From JALHQU01 sp043745295 (lineage in GTDB: Bacteria; Planctomycetota; Planctomycetia; Gemmatales; Gemmataceae), in the NCBI GenBank assembly GCA_043745295.1, contig JAYTTN010000102.1, forward strand, positions 1 to 9,091: a stretch of DNA of 9,091 nucleotides. Direction: 5' to 3'. Positions within the stretch are counted from its first letter, which is position 1, and each line of letters opens with the position of its first letter. This document shows positions 1 through 6,712 of this stretch, one piece after another. The translations under genes were made by a program, and so were the position numbers. The notes under the pieces were generated by a model. The model was not told the origin of the DNA and ran no database searches. It was given only the letters and a program-made list of their open reading frames with translations.

Positions 1-1128
1 CTCACAGGCGACTGGCGACATCCCGGTGCCGGTGCCCTCCTGAGTACCAGCAAGGCGTACAACTTCGACAACGCCTTCCTCGAACGCCCGGACCTGATCC
101 CGCCCGGCACCCGAACGGTGAACATGACGAGCCTCGCCGAAGCCCTTCACGGCGAACTCCCCGGTCCGCCCGTGAAGGCGATGTACGTCTACAACTCGAA
201 CCCCGCGGCCGTCTGCCCCGATCAATCGCGCGTGCTCGCGGGCCTGAAACGCGACGACCTCTTCACCGTCGTTCACGAGCAGTTCCAAACCGACACGGCG
301 GACTATGCGGACATCCTGCTCCCCGCCACCACGCAACTCGAACACTTCGACATTCACGGCAGCTACGGCCACCTCTACGTTCAGGCGAACAACGCGGCCA
401 TCGCGCCGCTCGGCGAGGCAAAGCCAAACACCGAAGTCTTCCGCTTGCTGGCCCGCGAGATGGGCTTCGAACCGGAGCTGTTTGAAATCAGCGACGAGGA
501 TTTGGCCCGGGGCGCTTTACAACCACCGAGCCCACTCGTGGCGACGGGTGGGCTTTCTCTCGATTCCATTAAAGCCGGTCCCGTGCGGCTGAACCTTCCG
601 ACGGATTGGGCTCCGTTCGCCTCCGGCAAGTTCGGCACGCCTTCCGGTAAGTGCGAATTCTACTCCGAGCGCGAAGCCCGCGCTGGCCGCGACCCGCTGC
701 CCTTCTATCAACCGCCGCACGAAGACCCGCAGACGAAGCCGGAGTTGGCGGCGAAGTACCCGCTGCAACTGATCACCCCGCCGGCCCCGCCATTCATGAA
801 CAGCACCTTCGCCAACATGGAGGGGTCGCTGAAGAAGGCCGGCCCGCCGACGGTGGAGATGCACCCGGCCGACGCCGCCGCGCGGGGCATCCGCGCCGGC
901 GACGCGGTGCGGGTGTTCAACGACCGGGGTAGCCTGACCGTGACAGCCGTGGTCGGTGAAGGCGTCGTGCGGGGCGTGGTGGCAATGCTGGGGTTGCGGT
1001 GGGCGAAGCTGACCGAGGAGCGGAAGAACTGCAACACTCTGACCAGCACCAACCTGACCGACCAGGGCGGTGGGGCCACCTTCTTCGACAACTTGGTTCA
1101 GGTGGAACGATCCGAGCCGGAGGCGTGA
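1..1128 (+). CDS. Molybdopterin oxidoreductase, C-terminal part (5' partial)
   Basis: The frame is open from base 1 to the TGA at 1126-1128, giving 375 residues. The N-terminus, where this family carries its Fe4S4-binding Cys motif, is outside the window. The fragment starts with a RHPGAGALLSTSKAY segment. It continues with MYVYNSNPAAV (about residues 61-71), the signature-like run TADYADILLPATTQLEHFD (about 99-117) and GEAKPNTEVFR. The C-terminal molybdopterin-dinucleotide-binding domain spans about residues 254-370 (YPLQLITPPAP, VEMHPADAAARGIRAGDAVRVFNDRG, TSTNLTDQGGGATFFDN). These features match the formate dehydrogenase/nitrate reductase-like COG0243 oxidoreductases that use a bis-MGD cofactor. 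The substrate cannot be told from this part. The final residues, RSEPEA, are encoded by a copy of a dispersed repeat, so the native C-terminus was probably replaced or extended. The GTG at 118 is internal and is not the start. The gene converges on the minus-strand gene ending at 1139. Confidence 0.9.
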   Translation, partial: LTGDWRHPGAGALLSTSKAYNFDNAFLERPDLIPPGTRTVNMTSLAEALHGELPGPPVKAMYVYNSNPAAVCPDQSRVLAGLKRDDLFTVVHEQFQTDTADYADILLPATTQLEHFDIHGSYGHLYVQANNAAIAPLGEAKPNTEVFRLLAREMGFEPELFEISDEDLARGALQPPSPLVATGGLSLDSIKAGPVRLNLPTDWAPFASGKFGTPSGKCEFYSEREARAGRDPLPFYQPPHEDPQTKPELAAKYPLQLITPPAPPFMNSTFANMEGSLKKAGPPTVEMHPADAAARGIRAGDAVRVFNDRGSLTVTAVVGEGVVRGVVAMLGLRWAKLTEERKNCNTLTSTNLTDQGGGATFFDNLVQVERSEPEA

Positions 1129-1135
1129 GCGACGG
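1109..1135 (+). repeat. Dispersed repeat copy at gene end (SEPEA-stop family)
   Basis: This 27-bp stretch, beginning GATCCGAGCCGGAGGCG and ending AGCGACGG, differs at two positions from the copy starting at 2982, and an inverted copy lies at 3032-3056. It overlaps the last five or six codons and the TGA of the oxidoreductase and fills most of the gap to the convergent gene ending at 1139. I recognise this sequence as one that recurs in Gemmata-like genomes, but that is memory and not a search. Confidence 0.7.
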
Positions 1136-1138
1136 GGA

Positions 1139-1870
1139 TCAGACGAGTCCACTCCGCTCGCACGCCTCGGTGTAGGTGGCGTCGAGATCGACGGGAATGC
1201 AACTGTAGCCCTTCAGCGCGAGCGGCAACTCCGGCAGCGTCAGCCCCAGCGTCAGCGACCGCGCCCACACGTCGATGACGGGAGTCCCGCCGTCCATTCT
1301 GGGCCGGTAGGAGACGGCGTACAGTGCGGGATTCGGCGTCAGCTTCGCGGCCGGCGAGTTCGTCGTGTCGGCCCACAGGTCGTGCAGGCTGTCCGTCCGC
1401 GTCGTCACCACATCGATCACGATCACCCCGATTCCCCTCGACAGATACGTCGTCAGCTTGCCGACGAAATCGGCGCGGGTTTCGGGTCGGTCCTTGTTCG
1501 ACGGGCTGACCAGTTCGACGACGGCCACCACGCGGTAGTCCCGGTGCGTATCCTTGATCTCGAGGAGGATGTCATCGGGGAAGTGGCCGGGAACCGTCGC
1601 GGTCGCCACCGGCGGGGCGTACACCTCGGTCAGCAGAGCGGTCCCCCCGCCACCCTGATCGCGTCCGTCCTCCCATCCGTCTCCGGTCAGTTCGACCTCG
1701 GCGACATCGGCCTCCACCTGCCGGCCGAGGTGGATCTGGGTCTCGGTGAAGAACCGCTTCGGCAGACGGGCGTTGAGGTCGTCCGAGATGCTGGTCGCCC
1801 AGCGCGAGTGGAACGACTCCCACCGGCGGATGGGGAACAGCGGCGGGCGGAAGTGGTCGAGCAGCGGCAT
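1139..1870 (-). CDS. DUF4058/Uma2-like protein of unknown function
   Basis: This is a 243-residue protein. The start is placed at the ATG of MPLLDHFRPPLFP (1868-1870). A GGAG lies 9 bases upstream (1880-1883), and MPLLDHF is the start I recall for planctomycete relatives. ATGs at 1895-1897 and 1979-1981 would add 9 or 37 low-complexity residues. An RRWESFHSRWATSISDDLN segment follows (about 15-33). The core at about 98-154 reads PDDILLEIKD, then VVAVVELVSPSNKDRPETR, then LTTYLSRGIGVIVIDVV. The E-x-x-SPSNK pattern followed by a G-V-IVID strand resembles the DUF4058 and Uma2 families, which are thought to have a restriction-endonuclease-like fold. Any nuclease role is inference. No signal peptide or membrane segment is seen, so it is probably cytoplasmic. 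It is convergent with the oxidoreductase (10-bp gap) and divergent from the diadenylate cyclase. Confidence 0.78.
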   Translation of the reverse strand: MPLLDHFRPPLFPIRRWESFHSRWATSISDDLNARLPKRFFTETQIHLGRQVEADVAEVELTGDGWEDGRDQGGGGTALLTEVYAPPVATATVPGHFPDDILLEIKDTHRDYRVVAVVELVSPSNKDRPETRADFVGKLTTYLSRGIGVIVIDVVTTRTDSLHDLWADTTNSPAAKLTPNPALYAVSYRPRMDGGTPVIDVWARSLTLGLTLPELPLALKGYSCIPVDLDATYTEACERSGLV

Positions 1871-1959
1871 CGGCGGGGACTCCGGTGATGGGGTCATTGT
1901 ACCGAACCCGCTCGGCGGAAAAAAAGCGGACGAATGCCGGGAATCCGACCGTTCCCCGG

Positions 1960-1988
1960 TTGGCCCGCGCGCGCCGCGCATTTACACT
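1960..1988 (+). promoter_or_regulatory. Candidate sigma70-like promoter for the diadenylate cyclase gene
   Basis: TTGGCC (1960-1965) is followed after exactly 17 bases by TACACT (1983-1988). Each hexamer matches the consensus at 4 of 6 positions. Transcription would start near 1995, leaving a 5' leader of roughly 38 bases before the ATG at 2033. The site lies in the 162-bp gap shared with the divergent DUF4058-like gene. The surrounding DNA is very GC-rich, so the short AT-richer patch stands out, but this is a pattern match only. Confidence 0.35.
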
Positions 1989-2032
1989 GTCCCCACGCGC
2001 GGTCCCGTCATCCCCCGTCCGGCCCGGTTCGC

Positions 2033-2983
2033 ATGAGCCTTCCGCTCCAATCGCTCGCCCTGTTCCAGGCCGCCCGCGACCTGGTCAAGGGGTTGCCCGC
2101 CGACGCCGTGCTGGTCGTCACCGAGACCGCCCTCGACTGGGACGAGGTGGGGCGGCTGCTCGTCGGCTGCCGGCTGTTCGTCGCCGCCGAGAACCCGGCC
2201 CTGACGAAGACGCTGAAGGACAGCGAGACGTGGAACGTCATCCACCTGGACCCGGAGCCGCTGCCCACCCAGGAGCGGCTGAGCAACGCCCTGCTGTACG
2301 CGGTGACGACGAACCAGCTCCAGCCCGGCGCGCACGTCGTCGTCCTGTACAACGGCATCGCCACCATGGACGACGAGCCGGAGCCGATCGACAGCCTGAG
2401 CGTCGTCCACCTCGGCGAACACCTGGAGCCGATGACCAACCAGGACCTCCGCAAATTGGGCAAGTCAGTCGAACTGGACGTGCTGCGGGCGGTCGTGGAC
2501 CTGGCCAAGGAGATCGGCCGCGAGGGCCGGGAGGGCCAGCCGGTCGGCACCGTGCTGGTCGTCGGCGACACGCGGAAGGTGCAGGGGATGTCGCGGTTCC
2601 TGAACTTCAACCCGTTCCGCGGGTACACCCGCGCCGAGCGGGACATCCGCGACCGCAAGGTCCGCGAGCAGATCAAGGAGATCGCCAAGCTGGACGGGGC
2701 CATCTTGATCGGGCGGGACGGCATCGCGGAGGCGGCCTGCCTGTACCTCGACGTGCCGACCGACGGCATCGCCCTGAGCAAGGGGCTGGGCACCCGGCAC
2801 CTGTCCGCCGCCGCCATCACCAAGCACACCAAGGCCCTGTCGTTCTGCATCAGCCAGTCGTCCGGCACCGTGCGGGTGTTCCAGGGCGGCGAGCTGAAGC
2901 TGCACATCGAACCGCTGGCCCGCCCGCACGTCTGGCAGCCGCTCCGCCTCGAAGCCGCCGACGACGACGGCGGGGGGGGGTGA
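2033..2983 (+). CDS. Diadenylate cyclase, DisA_N/DacZ-like (c-di-AMP synthase)
   Basis: This is a 316-residue protein predicted to join two ATP into c-di-AMP, a second messenger linked in other bacteria to osmotic and envelope control. Residues 1-165 form an N-terminal alpha/beta domain (VLVVTETALDWDEV; ALLYAVTTNQLQPGAHVVVLYNG). The cyclase domain follows from about residue 168 (GTVLVVGDTRKVQ, FNPFRGYTRAERDIRD). Its catalytic DGA motif is at 221-223 (KLDGAILIG) and GTRHLSAAAIT is at 253-263. An SQSSGTVRVFQGGEL strand ends the domain. An N-terminal domain plus a C-terminal cyclase, with no transmembrane helix and no DisA helix-hairpin-helix, is closer to the archaeal-type DacZ layout than to CdaA or DisA. 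The usual RHR motif reads RHL here (255-257). The start at MSLPLQSLALFQ is favoured because the earlier ATG at 1934 adds only low-complexity sequence. No Shine-Dalgarno site is seen. The last codons include a run of nine G (2972-2980). Confidence 0.85.
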   Translation: MSLPLQSLALFQAARDLVKGLPADAVLVVTETALDWDEVGRLLVGCRLFVAAENPALTKTLKDSETWNVIHLDPEPLPTQERLSNALLYAVTTNQLQPGAHVVVLYNGIATMDDEPEPIDSLSVVHLGEHLEPMTNQDLRKLGKSVELDVLRAVVDLAKEIGREGREGQPVGTVLVVGDTRKVQGMSRFLNFNPFRGYTRAERDIRDRKVREQIKEIAKLDGAILIGRDGIAEAACLYLDVPTDGIALSKGLGTRHLSAAAITKHTKALSFCISQSSGTVRVFQGGELKLHIEPLARPHVWQPLRLEAADDDGGGG

Positions 2984-3056
2984 TCGGAGCCGGAAGCGTG
3001 AGCGACGGTTTTGTCGTGAGGAGCCGTAGGCCCGTCGCTCACGCTTCCGGCTCCGA
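2984..3056. repeat. Inverted repeat pair between convergent genes (25-bp arms)
   Basis: The arms 2984-3008 and 3032-3056 are perfect reverse complements over 25 bp, separated by a 23-base loop (3009-3031). Each arm, read inward, is a copy of the GGAGCCGGAAGCGTGAGCG repeat also found at 1109-1135. The element starts at the first base after the cyclase stop codon and ends 16 bases before the end of the zinc-ribbon gene, so transcripts from both sides would fold it into a strong hairpin. No T-run follows either arm, so it is not a standard intrinsic terminator. It may protect 3' ends or help end transcription in both directions. Confidence 0.85.
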
Positions 3057-3072
3057 CCGTTCCGCACTCGGC

Positions 3073-4989
3073 TCACTTCTTCCGGTCCTGGATGCCGAGC
3101 GCGAGGCCGGCGAGGCCGGCACCCCTGAACGCCCCGTCGGGCCAGTCGGCGTACCCCTTCGCGGCCGACTGGTCGCCGGTGGCGGCGGCGTTGTGCCGGG
3201 CGACGAGCACCGCCACCCACACCTGGCCGACCCGCACCTTGCCCTTCTCGGTCGTCGGCTCCACCAGCGCCACCTCCGCCTTCTGGTCCTTGGTCGTGTC
3301 CAGTTTGGCGCGGATCGACTCCGCCTTCGCCCACGCTCGCAATCCGTCGTCGGCGATACCGGCGAGCAGCTTGTCGGCGAGGTCCGTCTGCCCGGCTTTA
3401 CCGGCGGCGGTCGCCAGCCGGAGCAGCGCGTACCCGGCATTCGACTTCCCCTTGCCTTCGTTGGTCAGGACGGCCTCGGCCTTCGTCGCCGCCTCGGTCG
3501 GATTATCGGCCCAGTCCGCGACGGCGGACAGCGCCCGGAGTTTGTCGTCGGCCTGATCCGGCCCGCCGCGAATCGCCACCGCCAGCGCCGTGGCGGTGTC
3601 CTTGTTGACGGCGCTCAAGGTCGCCCCGTACATCCGGTTGAAGTAGGCGAGCGGCCCCGTCGGAGGGACGGAGTACAGCTTTTCCTCCGGCTTGAGCGCG
3701 ACCCCCGTCACCTCGCAGAGCACTTGCAGAGCCGGCGTCCGATTCGCCAGTGATTTCGCCTGGTCCGTACAGCTCTTCGCCCCAGCCGCGTTGCCGGCGC
3801 GGTGCAGTTCCAGCCCCATGTGAGCGTAGGCGTCCGGCATTTCGGCTTCGGAATACCCCTGATTGATAATGTCCGGCAGCAGCTCGACGTGGTTCGTCTT
3901 CGCCAACTCGCGGGTGACGCGGCGGGCGACGGACAGGCGCAAGTCCAGGTCGGACCCGTTCAGGGCCTTCAACACCCGGAGCAACTCGGTCTGCACGTCG
4001 CCGAGGCCGGCGGTCAGTTGCGCCCCGGCCCCCCGGCCGGCCGGCTGCCACCGCAGGCGGAGTTCCTTGCCGATCTGCTCGTCGTCCCCGCCGAACTTGG
4101 GGATGAGGACGGCCAGTTCGCCGAGCAGAACGTCCCGTTCGGCGGAGCGCGGCTGCTGTTCGAGCAACTGCCGGGCCACGCCGAACCGCTCGGCCGCCAG
4201 CTTCCGCTGGTCGGGCAAGTCGTTGCGGAGGGCGTGTTCGGCGGCGGCGGTCAGGAACATCGCTTTCAGCAGCGGCGGCTGGCCCTTGGTCATGCCCTCG
4301 TCGGTGATCTTCTCGACTTCGGTCAGGGCTTCGTCCATGAACCGCTGTTCCTTCCCCGCCTGCCGCGAATTCAGGAAGTACAAGACGACGACGGCGAGGG
4401 CGGCCACCGCGCCGAGGACGACGGCGATCCGCTGGAGCTTCACCGCCAGCGGCAGCGGTTCGATCTCCTCCTTGATGACGCCGGCCTCGACGAGCGCCCC
4501 GGTGCCGACATCCCGCGACATCTGTTTCCGCAGGTCCTCCGGCACCTCCTCGCCCTTGGCCATGCTCGGCCGGTCGGCGTTCGGATCCCGCCAGTCGATC
4601 TTCTTCTCCTTCTTGTCCGGCACCTTCTGGAGGTAGTTGCAGTGCGGGCAGATGACGTTCTTCCCCTTCTTCTCGAACGGCACCGCGAACGGCTCGGAAC
4701 AGTTCGCGCACGTCATATCGACGGTGCGGGTGTCGCCCGGCGCGGCCGGGCCGGAGGTGTCGTTGAACATCGCGGCGGCCAGTGCCTCGGCGTCCTGCTC
4801 GGCGGTGGCGGCCGGCTTCGGCTTGGGGGCGGCGGCCGGCTTCGGCTTGGGCGCGGCGGCGGCCGGCACCGGCTCCACCGCGAACGGCTTCTGGCAGTCC
4901 GAGTTCGGGCACTTCACCTTCCGGCCCAGGAACTCGTCCTTCAGCCGGTACGCCTTCTGGCAGTGCGGGCACCGGGTGTCGATGGGCAT
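3073..4989 (-). CDS. Zinc-ribbon, single-pass membrane protein with helical repeat region
   Basis: This is a 638-residue protein. The N-terminus is an MJ0042-type zinc ribbon: MPIDTRCPHC with Cys7/Cys10 and Cys27/Cys32. A low-complexity linker holds two copies of AAAPKPKP (about 44-59). A second four-Cys zinc ribbon follows (Cys94/Cys97 and Cys114/Cys117). One hydrophobic helix at about 188-206 (IAVVLGAVAALAVVVLYFL) is the only membrane segment. The positive and metal-binding part should be cytoplasmic and the remaining 430 residues outside. That part is Ala/Leu-rich and helical, suggestive of TPR-like repeats (ELHRAGNAAGAKSCTDQAK; LLRLATAAGKAGQTDLADKLL). No catalytic motif is visible. Planctomycetes have many proteins of this build, without assigned function. 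Tethering or assembly at the envelope is a guess. The start ATG (4987-4989) has only a weak GAG upstream but follows a good promoter. The gene is convergent with the cyclase. Confidence 0.85.
   Translation of the reverse strand: MPIDTRCPHCQKAYRLKDEFLGRKVKCPNSDCQKPFAVEPVPAAAAPKPKPAAAPKPKPAATAEQDAEALAAAMFNDTSGPAAPGDTRTVDMTCANCSEPFAVPFEKKGKNVICPHCNYLQKVPDKKEKKIDWRDPNADRPSMAKGEEVPEDLRKQMSRDVGTGALVEAGVIKEEIEPLPLAVKLQRIAVVLGAVAALAVVVLYFLNSRQAGKEQRFMDEALTEVEKITDEGMTKGQPPLLKAMFLTAAAEHALRNDLPDQRKLAAERFGVARQLLEQQPRSAERDVLLGELAVLIPKFGGDDEQIGKELRLRWQPAGRGAGAQLTAGLGDVQTELLRVLKALNGSDLDLRLSVARRVTRELAKTNHVELLPDIINQGYSEAEMPDAYAHMGLELHRAGNAAGAKSCTDQAKSLANRTPALQVLCEVTGVALKPEEKLYSVPPTGPLAYFNRMYGATLSAVNKDTATALAVAIRGGPDQADDKLRALSAVADWADNPTEAATKAEAVLTNEGKGKSNAGYALLRLATAAGKAGQTDLADKLLAGIADDGLRAWAKAESIRAKLDTTKDQKAEVALVEPTTEKGKVRVGQVWVAVLVARHNAAATGDQSAAKGYADWPDGAFRGAGLAGLALGIQDRKK
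4808..4851 (-). repeat. 24-bp-period tandem duplication inside the zinc-ribbon gene
   Basis: The same 20-base string occurs at 4808-4827 and again at 4832-4851, one period of 24 bp apart. In the coding frame each unit gives eight residues of the type AAAPKPKP, forming a stiff Pro/Lys/Ala linker between the two zinc ribbons. The period is a multiple of three, so gain or loss of a unit keeps the frame. Confidence 0.7.
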
Positions 4990-5033
4990 GGGAGACTCGG
5001 AACCGAGGGTGCGGCGCGGGGTGGCGTGTGCGT

Positions 5034-5062
5034 ATTATTCGCCCGCCGACGGCGGATGGCAA
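5034..5062 (-). promoter_or_regulatory. Likely sigma70-type promoter of the zinc-ribbon gene
   Basis: Read on the minus strand, TTGCCA (5062-5057, 5 of 6 to TTGACA) is followed after exactly 17 bases by AATAAT (5039-5034, 5 of 6 to TATAAT). Transcription would start near 5027, about 37 bases before the ATG at 4989. The spacer contains the perfect dyad CCGCC-GAC-GGCGG (5043-5055), which could serve as an operator. The promoter begins 8 bases past the inverted repeat at 5071-5132, so the zinc-ribbon gene probably has its own transcript and does not depend on the protease gene upstream. Confidence 0.5.
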
Positions 5063-5070
5063 TCGGCAGC

Positions 5071-5132
5071 GTAGTCCGCACCCTCCGGGTGCGGTCTTCG
5101 ATTCGGACCCGCACCCGGAGGGTGCGGACTAC
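5071..5132. repeat. REPIN-like element: inverted GTAG-headed REP pair
   Basis: The arms 5071-5094 and 5109-5132 are perfect 24-bp reverse complements around a 14-base loop. Each arm begins, at its outer end, with GTAG. After one T comes a small palindrome: CCGCACCC, a TCC loop and GGGTGCGG. A GTAG head, a mini-hairpin and inverted pairing with heads outward are the known hallmarks of REP sequences and REPINs mobilised by RAYT (TnpA-REP, Y1) transposases. No RAYT gene lies in the window. The element sits 8 bases past the protease stop codon and just upstream of the next gene's promoter, where it could stabilise the 3' end of the protease mRNA. Confidence 0.85.
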
Positions 5133-5140
5133 CCTGCCTG

Positions 5141-6649
5141 CTACGGCAGCACCACGACCGTCGTCTTGTTCGGCGTCGTGATGTCGGCCAGGGTCAGCTT
5201 CACCGACGCCTTGCCGGCGGCGGCGGCCAGGAAGGCGGCGGGCGTGGCCACCGCCTTCCCGTCCACGTGAGTGATGAGCCACCGGCTGATGTCGCCGGCG
5301 TCGGCGAACTTCTTCTCGGCGGCCGACCCGGTGTCCAACTCCCGCACCGCCACCCCCGCCACCGGGTATATGGCGTTGGCGTTCACCCGGTTGTTCGCCG
5401 CCTGCGCGTACCGGATGCTGGCGTAGTCCACATGCAGGCCGGACACCGCCGGCGGCTGGACGGTCGCCACGAACGGCATCGGGTTGTGGTTCTTCGCCAG
5501 CGTCACCCGCGCCGTCACCGCCTCCCGCCCGCGGAGCAGCGCGAGCGTCACCTTGCTGCCGGCCAGTGCCGCCCCGACGTACAGGTGCAGGTCGTCGGTA
5601 CTCTTCAGCGGGTTGCCGTCCACGCTCTGGATGATGTCGCCGACGCGAACGTCGGCTTCGGCCGCCGGGCAGCCGGGGGTGACCTGCTTCACCTCCACGC
5701 CGGCGGCCGTCGCCGACGGCTCCGGCAGCACGCCCAGGAAGCCGTATTCGACTTCCTTACCGGTCGCTAGCACGTCGATGATCCGCCGGTAGTTCACGTC
5801 CATGGGCAGGGCGAACCCGCCGTTCACTTCGGACCCGCTGACGGCGGCCACGGCGGAGGCCAGGCCGATCACCTCGCCGTCCAGGTTCAGCACCGCCGAC
5901 CCGCTCGCGCCCAGGGCCACCCGCGCGTCGGTTTGCAGCAGGCTGCCGTAGGTGTGCAGCGGCTTGTCCCGCACCTCGCGGGTGGCCCCCGGCGCGACGG
6001 CCGACCGCCGGCGGATGTTGCTCAGCATCCCCAACGACCCGCTCGGCGTGCCGTCGCCCAGCCCGGCCGCCAGCGGATGCCCGAGGGCCACCACGAGCGA
6101 CCCCTGCTTCAGGTTCGTCTTCGCCCCACCCGGCGCGTCCACCAGGTGAACCGTGGCCAGCTTCGCCGACACCGCACCGGGAATCGCGTCGAGGAGTTCC
6201 AGTACGGCCAGGTCGCTGCGGGCGTCGGCGGCGCGGACGTTGGCGTAGCTGCCCTTGCCGCCGGCCCCCCGGACGAACACCTTGGTCGCGCCTTCGATCA
6301 GGTGGTACGGGACGAGGACGAGTCGCTTGGCGGCGTCCAGCACCAGGCCCGCGCCGAACGTGTGGTCGGCGGCGTTGGCCGGGTCGCGGAGGTCGAGCGG
6401 ATCGATTGGGGCGGGTTGCAGCGGCCCGCGGAAGCCGGTGTGCGCGGGGGGCGATTCGTACTTGCCGAGCTTGCCGGCCCCTTTCTCGGCGAACGCGGCC
6501 GGGTACTTGGCGTGCGCCACCACCACCGCGACGACGGTGGGGGAAGCGTCGTCGATGACCTTCTGAAGCCGCGCCTCCAGCTCCTTCGCCGGGTCGGCGG
6601 CGAGGAGGGGGGCGGCGAGAACCAGGGCGAGAATGGCGGTGCGGTGCAT
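5141..6649 (-). CDS. Secreted HtrA/DegP-like trypsin-type serine protease with two PDZ domains
   Basis: This is a 502-residue protein. A signal peptide (MHRTAILALVLAAPLLAADP) predicts cleavage after about Ala18 and an extracytoplasmic location. The trypsin-like domain (about 30-295) shows GAGLVLDAAKRLVLVPYHLIEGA with His116, DARSDLAVLEL with Asp146, and GASGSAVLNLDGEVIGLAS with Ser249, so the catalytic triad is complete. The usual GNSGGP around the serine reads GASGSA, and the usual NxHV around the histidine reads PYHL. A first PDZ domain follows at about 300-385 (YGFLGV, VTPGCPAAEADVRVGDIIQSVDG). A second, more divergent one lies at about 395-502 (AVRELDTGSAAEKKF, ISRWLITHVDGKAV). The length and order match DegP/DegQ proteins, which degrade or hold misfolded envelope proteins. 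The specific substrate is unknown. There is no Shine-Dalgarno site. A TACAAC box 6 bases before the ATG would fit a leaderless transcript. The stop is TAG at 5141-5143. Confidence 0.88.
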   Translation of the reverse strand: MHRTAILALVLAAPLLAADPAKELEARLQKVIDDASPTVVAVVVAHAKYPAAFAEKGAGKLGKYESPPAHTGFRGPLQPAPIDPLDLRDPANAADHTFGAGLVLDAAKRLVLVPYHLIEGATKVFVRGAGGKGSYANVRAADARSDLAVLELLDAIPGAVSAKLATVHLVDAPGGAKTNLKQGSLVVALGHPLAAGLGDGTPSGSLGMLSNIRRRSAVAPGATREVRDKPLHTYGSLLQTDARVALGASGSAVLNLDGEVIGLASAVAAVSGSEVNGGFALPMDVNYRRIIDVLATGKEVEYGFLGVLPEPSATAAGVEVKQVTPGCPAAEADVRVGDIIQSVDGNPLKSTDDLHLYVGAALAGSKVTLALLRGREAVTARVTLAKNHNPMPFVATVQPPAVSGLHVDYASIRYAQAANNRVNANAIYPVAGVAVRELDTGSAAEKKFADAGDISRWLITHVDGKAVATPAAFLAAAAGKASVKLTLADITTPNKTTVVVLP

Positions 6650-6712
6650 GGTGGAGTTGTACCCCAGTGGCCGGCCCGATGCCAGAGTGCAGTTTCGGGG
6701 AAACGGGGCGGC

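Noticed and set aside
1934..2032. 33-residue N-terminal extension of the cyclase from the upstream ATG
   Set aside because: The extension is Pro/His/Arg-rich, covers the candidate promoter and has no counterpart in the cyclase domain layout. MSLPLQSLALFQ is a more natural start.
2984..3056. Classical intrinsic terminator
   Set aside because: The stem is strong but no T-run follows on either strand. It is described as a repeat hairpin instead.
1885..3753. 622-codon open frame on the plus strand across the cyclase and the convergent gene
   Set aside because: Its translation is Arg/Gly/Pro/Ala-rich low-complexity sequence and it overlaps two well-supported genes. It is an artefact of high GC.
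3802..5181. Long plus-strand frame opposite the zinc-ribbon gene
   Set aside because: It is a mirror frame of a clear gene, with no domain, signal or sensible start.
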